64,000 bases of DNA from Parvimonas micra (GCF_037482165.1 NZ_CP148048.1:124001-188000), one strand, 5' to 3'. Shown: positions 17,588-25,456, counted from the stretch's first letter. A program made the numbers and translations. The notes: a model not told the origin generated them from the sequence alone.

Positions 17588-18058
17588 ATGGTAACAATTG
17601 ATTTAGATTTAACTTTAAGAGTTATTCTTTATTTAGTGGCTATAGTTTGTTTGCTAGCTTGTATTTGTTTCTTTACTAAGTTGATAAAAGTTTTTAGTAG
17701 AATCAACAAAATTTTAGAAAAGAGCGAAGAAAGTTTGGTTGCAAGTGCTGAAAAATTACCAAGTTTGGTTGAAAATGCTGATAAAGCTATTGCAAATTCA
17801 AACAAAATTCTTGAAAAGACAGATGAAATTCTAGCCGATACAAAAGAAGATATAACTGATAGTGTAGAAAATGTGAGTTTGACACTTGAAAATGTAAGAG
17901 AAATTACAGATGATATTACAACATCTACAAGATTTGTTGCAGAACAAGTTGTTGATACTACAATGGATATTAGAGAAAATGTAGATAGTGTGGTTGATAA
18001 AGTAGATATGATTATGAATATCATAGAAACAATTAAATCTTATTTTAAGAAAAAATAA
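17588..18058 (+). CDS. DUF948-like membrane-anchored coiled-coil protein
   Basis: 156 residues: one hydrophobic helix (about 9-32) followed by a long alpha-helical region (35-150) with heptad-like repeats such as NADKAIANSNKILEKTDEILADTKEDITDSVENV. It ends KSYFKKK. This is the architecture of DUF948/YtxG proteins, which accompany YtxH in Firmicutes stress operons. The residue pattern also resembles methyl-accepting coiled coils, but no signalling motif is seen. Start supported by GAGGAAAA eight bases upstream and by operon spacing. Confidence 0.75.
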   Translation: MVTIDLDLTLRVILYLVAIVCLLACICFFTKLIKVFSRINKILEKSEESLVASAEKLPSLVENADKAIANSNKILEKTDEILADTKEDITDSVENVSLTLENVREITDDITTSTRFVAEQVVDTTMDIRENVDSVVDKVDMIMNIIETIKSYFKKK

Positions 18059-18116
18059 TTTTATTATAACCAACTTTTTAAAAATTTCTATTTTTTAAAA
18101 AAGATAGGAGGACATT

Positions 18117-18869
18117 ATGGGAGTTATAGGGAAATCAGAATTATTAGAATCGTTGTATAAAATCGGAGAGGGAAAGGCAAATTATAAATTAAATAAAATG
18201 CTAATTTTAGCGTTTTTAGCGGGGTTATTTATTGCGTTGAGTGGACTATCTTATGTAGTCGTAAATACAGGAATGGCAAGTTTAAATCCAACTTATGGAA
18301 AATTTATTTCAGGAGTTTGTTTCTCATTTGGACTTTTTGCTGTTGTTGTTGCTGGTGCTGATTTATTTACAGGGAATGTTTTGATGGTAGCTCCTGCATT
18401 GGGAAAGAGAATTACATTTCCAAAAATGTTTAGAAATTGGGTATTTGTTTACCTATTTAACTTTGTCGGTTCTGTTTTTGTAGCGTTAGTTGTTTATTTT
18501 GCAAGTGTTATGACACCGGATATGCTTGCATTTTTACATAAAATTACTCTTGCAAAAACTACAGAAAGTTTTACAGTTCTTTTATTTAAGGGAATAGGTT
18601 GTAATATTTTCGTCTGTTTAGGAGTTTGGATGTCCTATGCGTGTAAAGATGGAGTTTCAAAATTCTGTGCATGTGCAATTTCTGTTATATTGTTTTTAAT
18701 TTGTGGATTTGAGCATAGTGTTGCAAATATGTTTTATCTTTCATATTCTTTTATAATATCAGACATAGGTGCTGGTGCAGTTATATATGATTTAATTCCT
18801 GTTACATTAGGAAATATAATAGGGGGAAGTATAGTAGCTGTTTGCTATTACTTTGCTTATAAAGATTAG
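18117..18869 (+). CDS. Formate/nitrite transporter family channel
   Basis: 250-residue FNT-family membrane channel with six hydrophobic helices. Seen: the first-helix segment FLAGLFIALSGLSYVV, the conserved GADLFTGN near residue 81 and GIGCNIFVCLGVWM near 161 with NMFYLSYSF near 204, corresponding to the pore-lining motifs. It probably exports or imports formate, nitrite or a similar monovalent acid such as lactate; which one cannot be told. GGAGG precedes ATG 18117. The ModE-like regulator gene follows after 11 bases, hinting at co-regulation with molybdate- or formate-linked metabolism. Confidence 0.88.
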   Translation: MGVIGKSELLESLYKIGEGKANYKLNKMLILAFLAGLFIALSGLSYVVVNTGMASLNPTYGKFISGVCFSFGLFAVVVAGADLFTGNVLMVAPALGKRITFPKMFRNWVFVYLFNFVGSVFVALVVYFASVMTPDMLAFLHKITLAKTTESFTVLLFKGIGCNIFVCLGVWMSYACKDGVSKFCACAISVILFLICGFEHSVANMFYLSYSFIISDIGAGAVIYDLIPVTLGNIIGGSIVAVCYYFAYKD

Positions 18870-18880
18870 GAGTTGTAATT

Positions 18881-19243
18881 ATGTTGGAGTTTCCAAGAAA
18901 TTTTAATATCAAAATAACTTTATATAATGAAGATTATTCATTTGGAAATGGATTATATCGATTGCTTTTATTGATTGATGAATATAAATCAATTAACAGA
19001 GCATGTAAAGAAATGAGAATGGCTTACTCAAAAGCCTATAAAATGATAATTCGCTCCGAAAAAGATTTGAACTGCAAACTTCTTGTAGGAAAAATTGGGG
19101 GAAAAGGCGGCGGTGGATCAACACTAACACCTGAGGCTAAAGAATTAATAACTTTTTATGAAAAAATAAATTCAAAAACAATGGAATTTGTAGAAAAAGA
19201 AATTTTAAACTTTAAAAAAGAAATTACTAAAACGGAGAATTAA
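18881..19243 (+). CDS. ModE-type winged-helix regulator (N-terminal domain only)
   Basis: 120 residues, resembling the DNA-binding half of ModE (COG2005): LLLLIDEYKSINRACKEMRMAYSKAYKMI is the helix-turn-helix, and LVGKIGGKGGGGSTLTPEAKELI is the glycine-rich wing. It has no molybdate-binding TOBE/Mop domain, so it may act constitutively or sense something else. It is translated right after the FNT channel. Its terminator overlaps the last codons. Target genes unknown; autoregulation of the pair is an inference. Confidence 0.85.
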   Translation: MLEFPRNFNIKITLYNEDYSFGNGLYRLLLLIDEYKSINRACKEMRMAYSKAYKMIIRSEKDLNCKLLVGKIGGKGGGGSTLTPEAKELITFYEKINSKTMEFVEKEILNFKKEITKTEN

Positions 19244-19260
19244 AAATTCTTCGTTTTTTT
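19230..19260 (+). terminator. Terminator overlapping the regulator stop codon
   Basis: Stem AACGGAGAATT/AATTCTTCGTT with T7; the left strand lies within the last codons of the ModE-like gene. Confidence 0.85.
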
Positions 19261-19369
19261 ATAAAATTTTTTAATAATATTCATAGAAAATTATTATAAT
19301 TGATAAGTATTATACTTAAATAAAGATGGGTATGTAATATTATATAATAATAAAAGGAGGTCTTTTAAA

Positions 19370-19705
19370 ATGGATCATGTAAAAGGATTACAAAATGTTG
19401 TAGAAAACTCAAAAAATTTAGGAGCTGCTATTCCTAATGAAATGAAAGCTTTTAGCAATCTTTTCGGAGAAGTTATGAAAGAAGGAGCATTAACTGTAAA
19501 AGAAAAAGAATGTATTGCTCTTGGTATTGCAGTAGCTGTTCGTTGCGAAGGCTGTATTGAAGCTCATGTAAGAAATATCATTAATTTGGAAGTTTCAAGA
19601 GATGAAGTAGCAGAAATAGTTTCCGTTGCTGTTCTTATGGGTGGTGGACCTTCAACAGTTTATGGAGCAAAGGCTTTAGAAGCATTTGACCAACTATCTA
19701 AGTAA
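19370..19705 (+). CDS. Carboxymuconolactone decarboxylase/AhpD-like protein
   Basis: 111-residue all-helical protein. The AhpD-type redox motif CxxCxxxH is present as RCEGCIEAH near residue 64, preceded by LTVKEKECIALGIAVAV and followed by the glycine-rich VLMGGGPSTVYGAKALEAF. Family members act as thiol peroxidase-linked disulfide reductases or decarboxylases; this short single-domain form most likely has redox activity. AAGGAGG lies before ATG 19370. Monocistronic. Confidence 0.88.
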   Translation: MDHVKGLQNVVENSKNLGAAIPNEMKAFSNLFGEVMKEGALTVKEKECIALGIAVAVRCEGCIEAHVRNIINLEVSRDEVAEIVSVAVLMGGGPSTVYGAKALEAFDQLSK

Positions 19706-19710
19706 AAAAC

Positions 19711-19738
19711 AAAAAGTGGTGTTTTCACCACTTTTTTT
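19711..19738 (+). terminator. Terminator after the AhpD-like gene
   Basis: Stem AAAGTGGTG/CACCACTTT with TTTT loop side and T7 run. Confidence 0.9.
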
Positions 19739-19769
19739 GTTGAAAATAAACGGCAGGGTTTAATTGTTA

Positions 19770-19798
19770 TTGAAAAAAAAATATTTTTATGTTAAAAT
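19770..19798 (+). promoter_or_regulatory. Promoter of queT
   Basis: TTGAAA (19770-19775), 17-base spacer, TAAAAT (19793-19798); the preQ1 aptamer begins about 30 bases after the predicted start of transcription. Confidence 0.7.
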
Positions 19799-19835
19799 TA
19801 TACGGTAATTTTTATATAAATTAAATTTAGAAAAA

Positions 19836-19874
19836 TAGTGTTTTGCTTGGCACCCACTTTAAAAATCAAGTGCT
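19836..19874 (+). promoter_or_regulatory. preQ1-I riboswitch
   Basis: H-type pseudoknot layout matching class I preQ1 aptamers: P1 AGTG (19837-19840) with CACT (near 19855), a T-rich L1, P2 GCTTG with CAAGT (19867-19871), GCACC in the second loop holding the ligand-reading C, and an A-rich L3 (TTAAAAAT). A terminator follows at once. The downstream gene, queT, is the expected target, so identification rests on both fold and context. Ligand binding should favour termination by locking P2 and freeing the terminator. Confidence 0.75.
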
Positions 19875-19897
19875 GGGGCACATTTGCCCTTTTTTTG
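19875..19897 (+). terminator. Riboswitch terminator ahead of queT
   Basis: GGGGCA/TGCCC hairpin with T7 run directly after the aptamer. An alternative pairing of AGTGCT (19869-19874) with AGCACT (near 19906) would mask the aptamer and could act as an antiterminator. Confidence 0.75.
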
Positions 19898-19927
19898 TTG
19901 AACAAAGCACTCCAAAAAGGAGGAAAT

Positions 19928-20425
19928 ATGAACGTAAAAAAAATTACAAGACAGGGAATGGTTGCAGCTATTTATGTTGTATTGACAATTCTTTCAGAAT
20001 CTTTTGGATTGGGATATGGAAGTTTACAATTTAGACTTTCAGAAACTTTAGCAATTTTACCGTTTTTTAACCCAGAATACACAATTGGTGTAACATTAGG
20101 TTGCTTTTTAGCAAATATTGCTAGTACAGTAGGAATTGTCGATATGGTAGTTGGGACTTTGGCAACATTTGTGGTTGCATTGATTATGACTAAAATGAAA
20201 AACTTTTATTTGGCTTGTTTAGTTCCTGTAGTTGTTGGTATGGTTCCAATAGCATTGGAAATATATTTATTGATGCCAAATCCTGTTGGTTTTTGGGGCA
20301 TTTTAGGAGAACTAGTTCTTTCTGAAGCTTTAGTTATCTATGCAGTAGGAGTTCCTGTTTTTTATATTTTATGTAAAAACAAAGCTTTTACAAAAGCTCT
20401 TGAGTTTAAAAGAGATATAAAATAA
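19928..20425 (+). CDS. queT: Queuosine precursor transporter
   Basis: 165-residue QueT-family membrane protein, the substrate-binding component of an ECF-type importer for queuosine precursors such as preQ1. Seen: N-terminal ITRQGMVAAIYVVLTI, the YGSLQFRLSETL motif near residue 31, ANIASTVGIVDMVVGT near 64 and a total of about five hydrophobic segments. ATG 19928 follows AAGGAGG; an upstream in-frame start would run through the riboswitch and terminator, so it is rejected. The energy-coupling components are not in the window. Confidence 0.93.
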   Translation: MNVKKITRQGMVAAIYVVLTILSESFGLGYGSLQFRLSETLAILPFFNPEYTIGVTLGCFLANIASTVGIVDMVVGTLATFVVALIMTKMKNFYLACLVPVVVGMVPIALEIYLLMPNPVGFWGILGELVLSEALVIYAVGVPVFYILCKNKAFTKALEFKRDIK

Positions 20426-20430
20426 ATGTA

Positions 20431-20464
20431 AAAATTGGTGTGGTTATTCATACCAATTTTTTTT
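20431..20464 (+). terminator. Terminator after queT
   Basis: Stem AAATTGGTGTG/CATACCAATTT with T-rich 3' run. Confidence 0.85.
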
Positions 20465-20467
20465 ATT

Positions 20468-20529
20468 GTGAAGCAACAAGATTCTAGAAATCCACCCGAT
20501 GCGAAGCATCGTGGAATTGTAGGGTTCTT
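20468..20529 (-). repeat. Third copy of the 67-bp GC-rich repeat, inverted
   Basis: Reads on the minus strand as AAGAACCCT...TTCCACGATGCTTCGCATCGGGTGG...CTTGTTGCTT in segments, matching the two copies at 9799-9932 in core and ends, with more divergence in the flanks. It lies just after the queT terminator. Confidence 0.8.
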
Positions 20530-20611
20530 CTCCTAAAATTTAATAAAAAGTATATATTTTTTAATGTTTTTTAAATATTAATATTTTATTTTTATTAACT
20601 ACAATTTTTTA

Positions 20612-20643
20612 TAAAAAAAGCTGAAGAGTTTTTATCTTCAACC
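20612..20643 (-). terminator. Terminator after the flavodoxin-like gene
   Basis: On the minus strand, GGTTGAAGA/TCTTCAGC stem followed by a run of T residues. Confidence 0.7.
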
Positions 20644-20662
20644 TTATTTTGTAAAATAAATT

Positions 20663-21301
20663 TTATAAGCTCAGCTCTTTTCCAATATTAAGAGCGTTAT
20701 GTAAGTCTATTGGAAAGTTTTCTAGATTAGATTTTTTCTTTTTTTCTTTATCAAAACTTGTCATATCATATCTATCGTAATCCTTTACTTGAAGTGTATT
20801 ATAACTAGGATATAATATTACTTTTCCATTAAGCGAATTCCATTCTTTAGCATAATTTTCAAACTTTTCTTTATACATTTTTTCATAAAAATGTAAGGTT
20901 GCATTCATAGTTACAAAAAAAGCTACATTTACTTTTTTAGTAAAATAATTGCTATAGTCGTCGTATGAAAGTGAGCAAAAATGTAATCTTTCCATAAGTG
21001 CAAAATAGTGACTTGTAGGTCTTCCTAAATAAATTGGAGTTCCTATAAAAAGAGTATCAGAGTTAAAAATTTTATCAATTATTGGAGATAAGTCGTCTTT
21101 CCAGTAGCATTTACATTTTTCTACATTTTTTCTTTTGCATAGCATACAACTCCTACAACCAGTAAATTTTAAATCATATAAATCAATATATTCAACTTCT
21201 GCACCTACAGATTTTGCACCCTCTACTGCAGATTTTAGTAATTTTGCTGTATTCCAATTTTTTCTTGGACTCATATTTATTGCTATTACTTTTTTACTCA
21301 T
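20663..21301 (-). CDS. Flavodoxin-family NAD(P)H-dependent FMN reductase
   Basis: 212-residue soluble flavoprotein. MSPRKNWNTAKLL (residues 10-22) is the phosphate-binding loop of the NADPH-dependent FMN reductase/IsaA-type flavodoxins. A cysteine cluster CRSCMLCKRKNVEKCKCYW near 49-67 could hold an Fe-S cluster or take part in disulfide chemistry, as in iron-sulfur flavoproteins. GTPIYLGRPTSHYFALMERL near 90 contacts the flavin. AAAGGAG precedes ATG 21301. Monocistronic. The electron partner is unknown. Confidence 0.8.
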   Translation of the reverse strand: MSKKVIAINMSPRKNWNTAKLLKSAVEGAKSVGAEVEYIDLYDLKFTGCRSCMLCKRKNVEKCKCYWKDDLSPIIDKIFNSDTLFIGTPIYLGRPTSHYFALMERLHFCSLSYDDYSNYFTKKVNVAFFVTMNATLHFYEKMYKEKFENYAKEWNSLNGKVILYPSYNTLQVKDYDRYDMTSFDKEKKKKSNLENFPIDLHNALNIGKELSL

Positions 21302-21432
21302 ATAATCACTCCTTTTTAATAAGTATCTTTTCTTTAAATACCCTTTTAGTAAATAAAATATTTACACCCCTTTTCAAATTTATCAAAATGTGGTAAACTT
21401 TGACTATATATTTAATATTAAGGAGAGTTATT

Positions 21433-22254
21433 ATGTGGTTATTAGACATAATCAAAGTTATTATTTTAGGTATTGTTGAAGGAATTACTGAATGGTTGCC
21501 TGTAAGTAGTACTGGTCATATGATTTTGGTCGATGAATTTTTACAATTAAATCAATCAGCTGAATTTAAAGAGATGTTTTTAGTTGTTATTCAGCTTGGA
21601 GCGATTCTTGCGGTTGTAATTATGTATTTTAATAAGTTGAATCCTTTTTCTAAAAAGAAAACTAAGGAGCAACAAAAAGATACAATTAATATGTGGTTAA
21701 AGGTTATTGTAGGGGTCATTCCTGCAGGAGTTTTGGGAGTGCTTTTTGATAAAACTTTGGAAAAATATTTTTATAATTTCCCAACAGTTGCATTTACTTT
21801 AGTCTTATACGGTATTTTATTTATAGTTGTTGAAAACAATCCGAAATTTAAGAAACAAAATATAAAAAGATTTGAAGATTTAAGCTATTCATTAGCTTTT
21901 TATGTAGGATGTTTTCAAGTTTTAAGTTTAATTCCTGGAACTTCAAGATCAGGAGCTACAATTATTGGAGCATTAATCCTTGGACTTTCAAGAAGCTTAG
22001 CTGCAGAATTTTCATTCTTTATGTCAATTCCTGTTATGTTTGGAGCAAGTTTATTAAAACTTAGAAAATTTGGCTTTGCTTTTAGCTTTTTCCAATTTTT
22101 TATCTTAATACTTGGGATGTTTGTAGCATTTGTAGTTTCCGTTATGGCAATCAAAATGTTGATGAGATATATTAAAAAACATGACTTCAAAGTTTTCGGA
22201 TATTATAGAATAGTACTTGGTGTAATTTTAATTTTATATTATATTATCCGTTAA
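21433..22254 (+). CDS. uppP: Undecaprenyl-diphosphatase (BacA type)
   Basis: 273-residue membrane protein with about eight helices that dephosphorylates undecaprenyl diphosphate to recycle the lipid carrier for cell-wall synthesis; overproduction in other bacteria gives bacitracin tolerance. Seen: [18 protein letters not shown] (residues about 13-30) and [12 protein letters not shown] near 170, the two active-site motifs, with the conserved Glu and Arg. ATG 21433 follows AAGGAGAG; an upstream in-frame ATG at 21400 lacks a ribosome-binding site and would add a non-homologous leader. Followed by a terminator. Confidence 0.96.
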   Translation: MWLLDIIKVIILGIVEGITEWLPVSSTGHMILVDEFLQLNQSAEFKEMFLVVIQLGAILAVVIMYFNKLNPFSKKKTKEQQKDTINMWLKVIVGVIPAGVLGVLFDKTLEKYFYNFPTVAFTLVLYGILFIVVENNPKFKKQNIKRFEDLSYSLAFYVGCFQVLSLIPGTSRSGATIIGALILGLSRSLAAEFSFFMSIPVMFGASLLKLRKFGFAFSFFQFFILILGMFVAFVVSVMAIKMLMRYIKKHDFKVFGYYRIVLGVILILYYIIR

Positions 22255-22274
22255 TATAACTTAAATATTTATAT

Positions 22275-22312
22275 AAAAAGTTAAATAGATTAGCTCTATT
22301 TGACTTTTTTTG
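22275..22312 (+). terminator. Terminator after uppP
   Basis: Stem AAAAAGTTAAATAG/CTATTTGACTTTTT with T-rich tail. Confidence 0.85.
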
Positions 22313-22357
22313 TTATATTTGGTAAACTGAGTTAACATTATAAAGGAGGGAAAATCT

Positions 22358-22954
22358 ATGAAAAAAAGATTTCTGATTACTGCTTTAATAATTTGTTTTT
22401 GCGGAGCTCTTGTTTCTTGTAAATCAAAGGAACAAACTGAAGAAAAACCAAAAGAAAATAATCAAGTAACTGTTAAAGAAAAACAAGTTAAAGAGAACAT
22501 TAAAGAAGAAGACGAAAAGAATAAGGAAGAAGAGAAAGAAGAAAAGGAAAAAGAAGAAAAACCAACTGAAGAAAAGAAAGATGAAAAAGGATTGAACTTC
22601 GTTGTTAAAAACTTAGGAAATAATGATGTGAAAAAAGTTGCAGAAAAAAATGATAAAATGTCTTTTGATATCTATACAGTTGGAATGAATTTTACTGTAA
22701 AAGTAGATGAAAAAGAATATTCTTTAAAAGATGCCATTTCAAATGGAATTTTAGATGAGGATAAGTTTATTGAAAAAATTGAACAAGATAAGAAAGATAA
22801 TAAATGTACAAGTGAATTATCAAAAGATGGAAGTACATTAATATACAAATATAAAGATTATTCTATAGTTAAATATAATGCAGAAGATGAAGATATGTAT
22901 ATTACTAAAGAACAAGATTTAGACTCTTTAGAAAAAATATTGAATAAAAACTAG
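22358..22954 (+). CDS. Putative lipoprotein with Glu/Lys-rich linker
   Basis: 198 residues. A lipoprotein signal (MKKRFLITALIICFCGALVSC, lipobox LVSC with Cys21) is followed by an extremely charged E/K-rich linker to about residue 78, then a compact C-terminal domain of about 115 residues (VKNLGNNDVKKVAEKNDKMS ... SIVKYNAEDEDMYI). The linker probably crosses the cell wall and the domain is exposed outside. I recognise no family. GGAGGG precedes ATG 22358. Monocistronic, with terminator. Confidence 0.75.
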   Translation: MKKRFLITALIICFCGALVSCKSKEQTEEKPKENNQVTVKEKQVKENIKEEDEKNKEEEKEEKEKEEKPTEEKKDEKGLNFVVKNLGNNDVKKVAEKNDKMSFDIYTVGMNFTVKVDEKEYSLKDAISNGILDEDKFIEKIEQDKKDNKCTSELSKDGSTLIYKYKDYSIVKYNAEDEDMYITKEQDLDSLEKILNKN

Positions 22955-22957
22955 GTG

Positions 22958-22992
22958 AAAAAGGTCAACAACTGAGAATTGTTGACTTTTTT
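22958..22992 (+). terminator. Terminator after the lipoprotein gene
   Basis: Stem AAGTCAACAA-type: GGTCAACAA/TTGTTGACT with T6 run. Confidence 0.85.
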
Positions 22993-23067
22993 AATATCAA
23001 AATTAAAAATAATCATAATTTAACTTTTATTAAACTATGATTTTTATAAATGAAAGGATGTGTTTTT

Positions 23068-23511
23068 ATGTGTAAAGAATGTTATGTAAATGAAAGTAGG
23101 ATTACTCCGCTATTAAATCCTATAGATTGTTTGGAGAACCATATTCAGTATATTTGTGGTACTTGTGGAAGGTGTATTTGTATTGATCACGATCCCGTAA
23201 GAGATTTGCAACGTTGGAATTTCCCTTTTAAGTCTTTAGAGATTGCAAAATTATATTTGCGAACTGCAGATTACACAATGAAAAAACCTTGTGGAATTTA
23301 TGAGATAAAAAGTGAAAATGGAAGACTTTCTTATAAGATTTTTGAAGGGGAAGAAAGTTTAAAGACATATTTAAAAAGAAATAAGGGAAAAACTTGTGAA
23401 ACTATGAAACCTGCTTTTATAGTTGATGAATACCGTGAATATGAAAATACAGAGGTTAGAAAATTAACTTCTGAAGAGGTGAAGAAATATATGTCAGAGA
23501 GGAAAAAGTAA
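23068..23511 (+). CDS. Zinc-ribbon-like small protein, unknown
   Basis: 147 residues. Cysteine pairs at the start (MCKECY) and at residues 35-44 (CGTCGRCICIDHD) look like metal-binding knuckles, and the rest is a soluble alpha/beta part (YEIKSENGRLSYKIFEG...). I choose ATG 23068, nine bases after AAAGGA; the in-frame ATG at 23050 has no ribosome-binding site. No close family recognised; a role in nucleic-acid or metal binding is a guess. Followed by a copy of the intergenic repeat family. Confidence 0.6.
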   Translation: MCKECYVNESRITPLLNPIDCLENHIQYICGTCGRCICIDHDPVRDLQRWNFPFKSLEIAKLYLRTADYTMKKPCGIYEIKSENGRLSYKIFEGEESLKTYLKRNKGKTCETMKPAFIVDEYREYENTEVRKLTSEEVKKYMSERKK

Positions 23512-23545
23512 AATTCATCCTTAAAGAAGCTTTAAGTGAATTTCA

Positions 23546-23808
23546 ATGTATCTTTGATACATTCACTTTTGTTTTCAACAAAAGTGTGAGATCTTTCGAC
23601 TCCGTTACACTCTGCTCAAGATGACGTATAAGGAATAATGCTTCGTTTAATAGCTTGACGTTAAATGTAAATAATCTTAAAAATTAAAAAATTGCCAAGG
23701 AAATAAAAAGTTTTACGTCATAGCAACTAGTATAGCAATGATCCCAACACGTCATTTCGACCGAAACGAAGCTTTGCTGAGTGTAGTGGAGAAATCTCCT
23801 AAAGTCCC
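23546..23808. repeat. MITE-like intergenic element, copy A
   Basis: Roughly 263 bases. Order: palindrome ATGTATCTTTGATACAT (23547-23563), hairpin CACTTTTGTT/AACAAAAGTG, then an imperfect terminal inverted repeat beginning GAGATCTTTCGAC (23588) and ending ATGACGT near 23627, an AT-rich core containing GCTTGACGTTA and ACGTCATAGCAACT, and the second terminal repeat from ACGTCATTTCGACC (near 23752) to GGAGAAATCTCC (23807). No coding capacity. It fills the gap between the convergent zinc-ribbon and hpf genes. The same unit is found at 39134-39368 (inverted), 55392-55767 and 61856-62230. Confidence 0.85.
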
Positions 23809-23862
23809 TAGAATATCAAAAAGTTCTGTATTGAAAAATACTTTTTAAGAATGAAAATTCCA

Positions 23863-23896
23863 CAAAAAAATCGCAGACCTTTCGTCTGCGATTTTC
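23863..23896 (-). terminator. Terminator after hpf
   Basis: Stem AATCGCAGAC/GTCTGCGATT, five-base loop, T run on the minus strand (A7 on the plus strand). Confidence 0.9.
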
Positions 23897-23918
23897 ATTT
23901 AAAATATTATTTTATTAC

Positions 23919-24443
23919 TTAATCAGCTATTATTAAACCATAATTTCCATCTTTTCTCTTATAAAGAACATTTGTTTTTGAATCTTTTGCGTTTTTGAAA
24001 ATGAAAAAGTCATGATTTAAAAGTTCTATTTGTAAAATGGCTTCTTCTTCAGACATTGTAGCTACATCAAAGTTTTTAACTCTTACAATCTTTGATTCTT
24101 CTTCTTCCAAAGGTTCAGCTATTTTTTCAAATCTTATAGTTTCTAATGCTTGATATTTCTTTTGTAACTTTGTTTTGTTTTTTCTGATTTGTCTTTCAAG
24201 ATTATCTAAAACTATATCTATTGAAGTATACATATCATTTGTACTTTCTTCTGCTCTAAGTATTGTACTGTTTGGTAAATAAATTGTAGCTTCAAAAATT
24301 TTATCATTTTTAACTGCACTGTAAGTAACTTTACCTTCGATATCCTTAGAGAAAAATTTATCCAATTTCTCGAACTTCTTTGCAGTAATTTCTTTTAAAG
24401 CATCTGTAATTTCAATGTTTTTACCTATAAATTGTAATTTCAT
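23919..24443 (-). CDS. hpf: Ribosome hibernation promoting factor, long form
   Basis: 174 residues, the length of long HPF that drives 100S ribosome dimers in Firmicutes. The N-terminal domain (1-100) begins KLQFIGKNIEITDALKE and includes KFEKLDKFF, and the C-terminal dimerisation domain carries RVKNFDVATMSEEEAILQIELLNHDFFIFKNA. GGGAGG precedes ATG 24443. The gene has an extended -10 (TGGTATAAT on the minus strand) and its own terminator; in other bacteria such genes respond to stationary phase or sigma-B/H, which cannot be read here. Confidence 0.95.
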   Translation of the reverse strand: MKLQFIGKNIEITDALKEITAKKFEKLDKFFSKDIEGKVTYSAVKNDKIFEATIYLPNSTILRAEESTNDMYTSIDIVLDNLERQIRKNKTKLQKKYQALETIRFEKIAEPLEEEESKIVRVKNFDVATMSEEEAILQIELLNHDFFIFKNAKDSKTNVLYKRKDGNYGLIIAD

Positions 24444-24502
24444 ACCAATACCTCCCTAACATTTTTTATAATTACATAAAATGTAAATATAATGTTACTT
24501 AT

Positions 24503-24511
24503 ATTATACCA
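24503..24511 (-). promoter_or_regulatory. Extended -10 promoter of hpf
   Basis: TGGTATAAT on the minus strand, about 60 bases before the hpf start, with no clear -35. Confidence 0.6.
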
Positions 24512-24568
24512 TATTTTACCATTAAATAACTAAACTGAACCTTAAAATTTTCGTTTTATATTTTTTTG

Positions 24569-24577
24569 TGGTATACT
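24569..24577 (+). promoter_or_regulatory. Extended -10 promoter of the SDR gene
   Basis: TGGTATACT at 24569-24577, 30 bases before the start codon; no good -35. Confidence 0.5.
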
Positions 24578-24607
24578 TAATTAGTATTTATTTTAAAAGG
24601 AGATATT

Positions 24608-25345
24608 ATGAAAAGAGATACTGTACTTATAACTGGCTCATCAAGGGGAATTGGCTCTGCGATTGCAAAGACTTTGGCAAAAGAAAATTATAATATAGTT
24701 ATAAATTATAAAGAAAATGAAACAGAGGCAAAAAAAGTTTTTGAAGAGATAAAAACATATAATCCAAATGTCTTGATGATAAGAGCTGATATAAGAAAAA
24801 CTAATGAAGTTGAAAATATGTTTAATGAAATAGAAAAAGTATTCGGAAATGTTGATATTCTAATAAATAATGCTGGAATTGCTAGTGTAAGATTTTTTCA
24901 AGATATTACAGAAGAGGAATGGGAAGATATTTTTAATGTAAATGTTCATGGTTCATATCGTTGCATAAAGAGAGCTATTCCTTCAATGATAAATAATAAA
25001 TATGGGAAAATAATCGGAATTAGTTCAATATGGGGAGTTACAGGAGGATCACTTGAGGCTCATTATTCAGCTACAAAAGGGGCGATTATTTCTATGAATA
25101 AGGCTCTTGCAAAGGAACTTGGATATTCTGGAATAACTGTAAATACAGTTGCGCCGGGAGGAGTGGATACTGATATGTTGAAAGATTTACCAAATGAGAG
25201 CATTGACGAGTACTGCTCAGAATTTCCTCTACAAAGACTTGCTAAGCCAGAAGAAATTGCAAATGCTGTAAAATTTTTAATTTCAAAAGAAGCTTCTTAT
25301 ATAACAGGACATGTTTTAAATGTAAATGGGGGAGCTTTTATTTAA
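24608..25345 (+). CDS. Short-chain dehydrogenase/reductase, FabG/YmfI-like
   Basis: 245-residue cytoplasmic NAD(P)H enzyme with the classical SDR plan: TGSSRGIG cofactor loop (9-16), NNAG near 88, the catalytic Ser in ISSIWG (near 140) and YSATK (Tyr and Lys near 154-158), and the VAPGGVDTDM segment. The SSIWG..G and YSATKGAI combination recalls YmfI, the reductase that trims 5-aminopentanone on EF-P, more than housekeeping FabG, which normally sits among fatty-acid genes absent here. That specific assignment is tentative. AAGGAG precedes ATG 24608. Confidence 0.85.
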   Translation: MKRDTVLITGSSRGIGSAIAKTLAKENYNIVINYKENETEAKKVFEEIKTYNPNVLMIRADIRKTNEVENMFNEIEKVFGNVDILINNAGIASVRFFQDITEEEWEDIFNVNVHGSYRCIKRAIPSMINNKYGKIIGISSIWGVTGGSLEAHYSATKGAIISMNKALAKELGYSGITVNTVAPGGVDTDMLKDLPNESIDEYCSEFPLQRLAKPEEIANAVKFLISKEASYITGHVLNVNGGAFI

Positions 25346-25374
25346 AAAATATTGAAAAAAACATAAAAAAGCTA

Positions 25375-25403
25375 TTTACAAAAGATAAAAAAAGTTGTAT
25401 AAT
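25375..25403 (+). promoter_or_regulatory. Promoter of rpsD
   Basis: TTTACA (25375-25380), 17-base spacer, TATAAT (25398-25403). Confidence 0.8.
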
Positions 25404-25409
25404 CTAAAC

Positions 25410-25447
25410 GTGGCTATAAATTATCGCGGCAAATAATTTATGGGGAG
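25410..25447 (+). promoter_or_regulatory. Leader hairpin abutting the rpsD ribosome-binding site
   Basis: Perfect nine-pair stem, ATAAATTAT (25416-25424) with ATAATTTAT (25433-25441), eight-base loop CGCGGCAA, directly followed by the Shine-Dalgarno GGGGAG. S4 controls its own synthesis through leader structures in several bacteria; a similar role here is inference. Confidence 0.5.
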
Positions 25448-25456
25448 TATGAAAAT

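Noticed and set aside
19838-19930. Longer queT reading from 19838
   Set aside because: It would translate the riboswitch and terminator; ATG 19928 has a strong Shine-Dalgarno and fits the family start.
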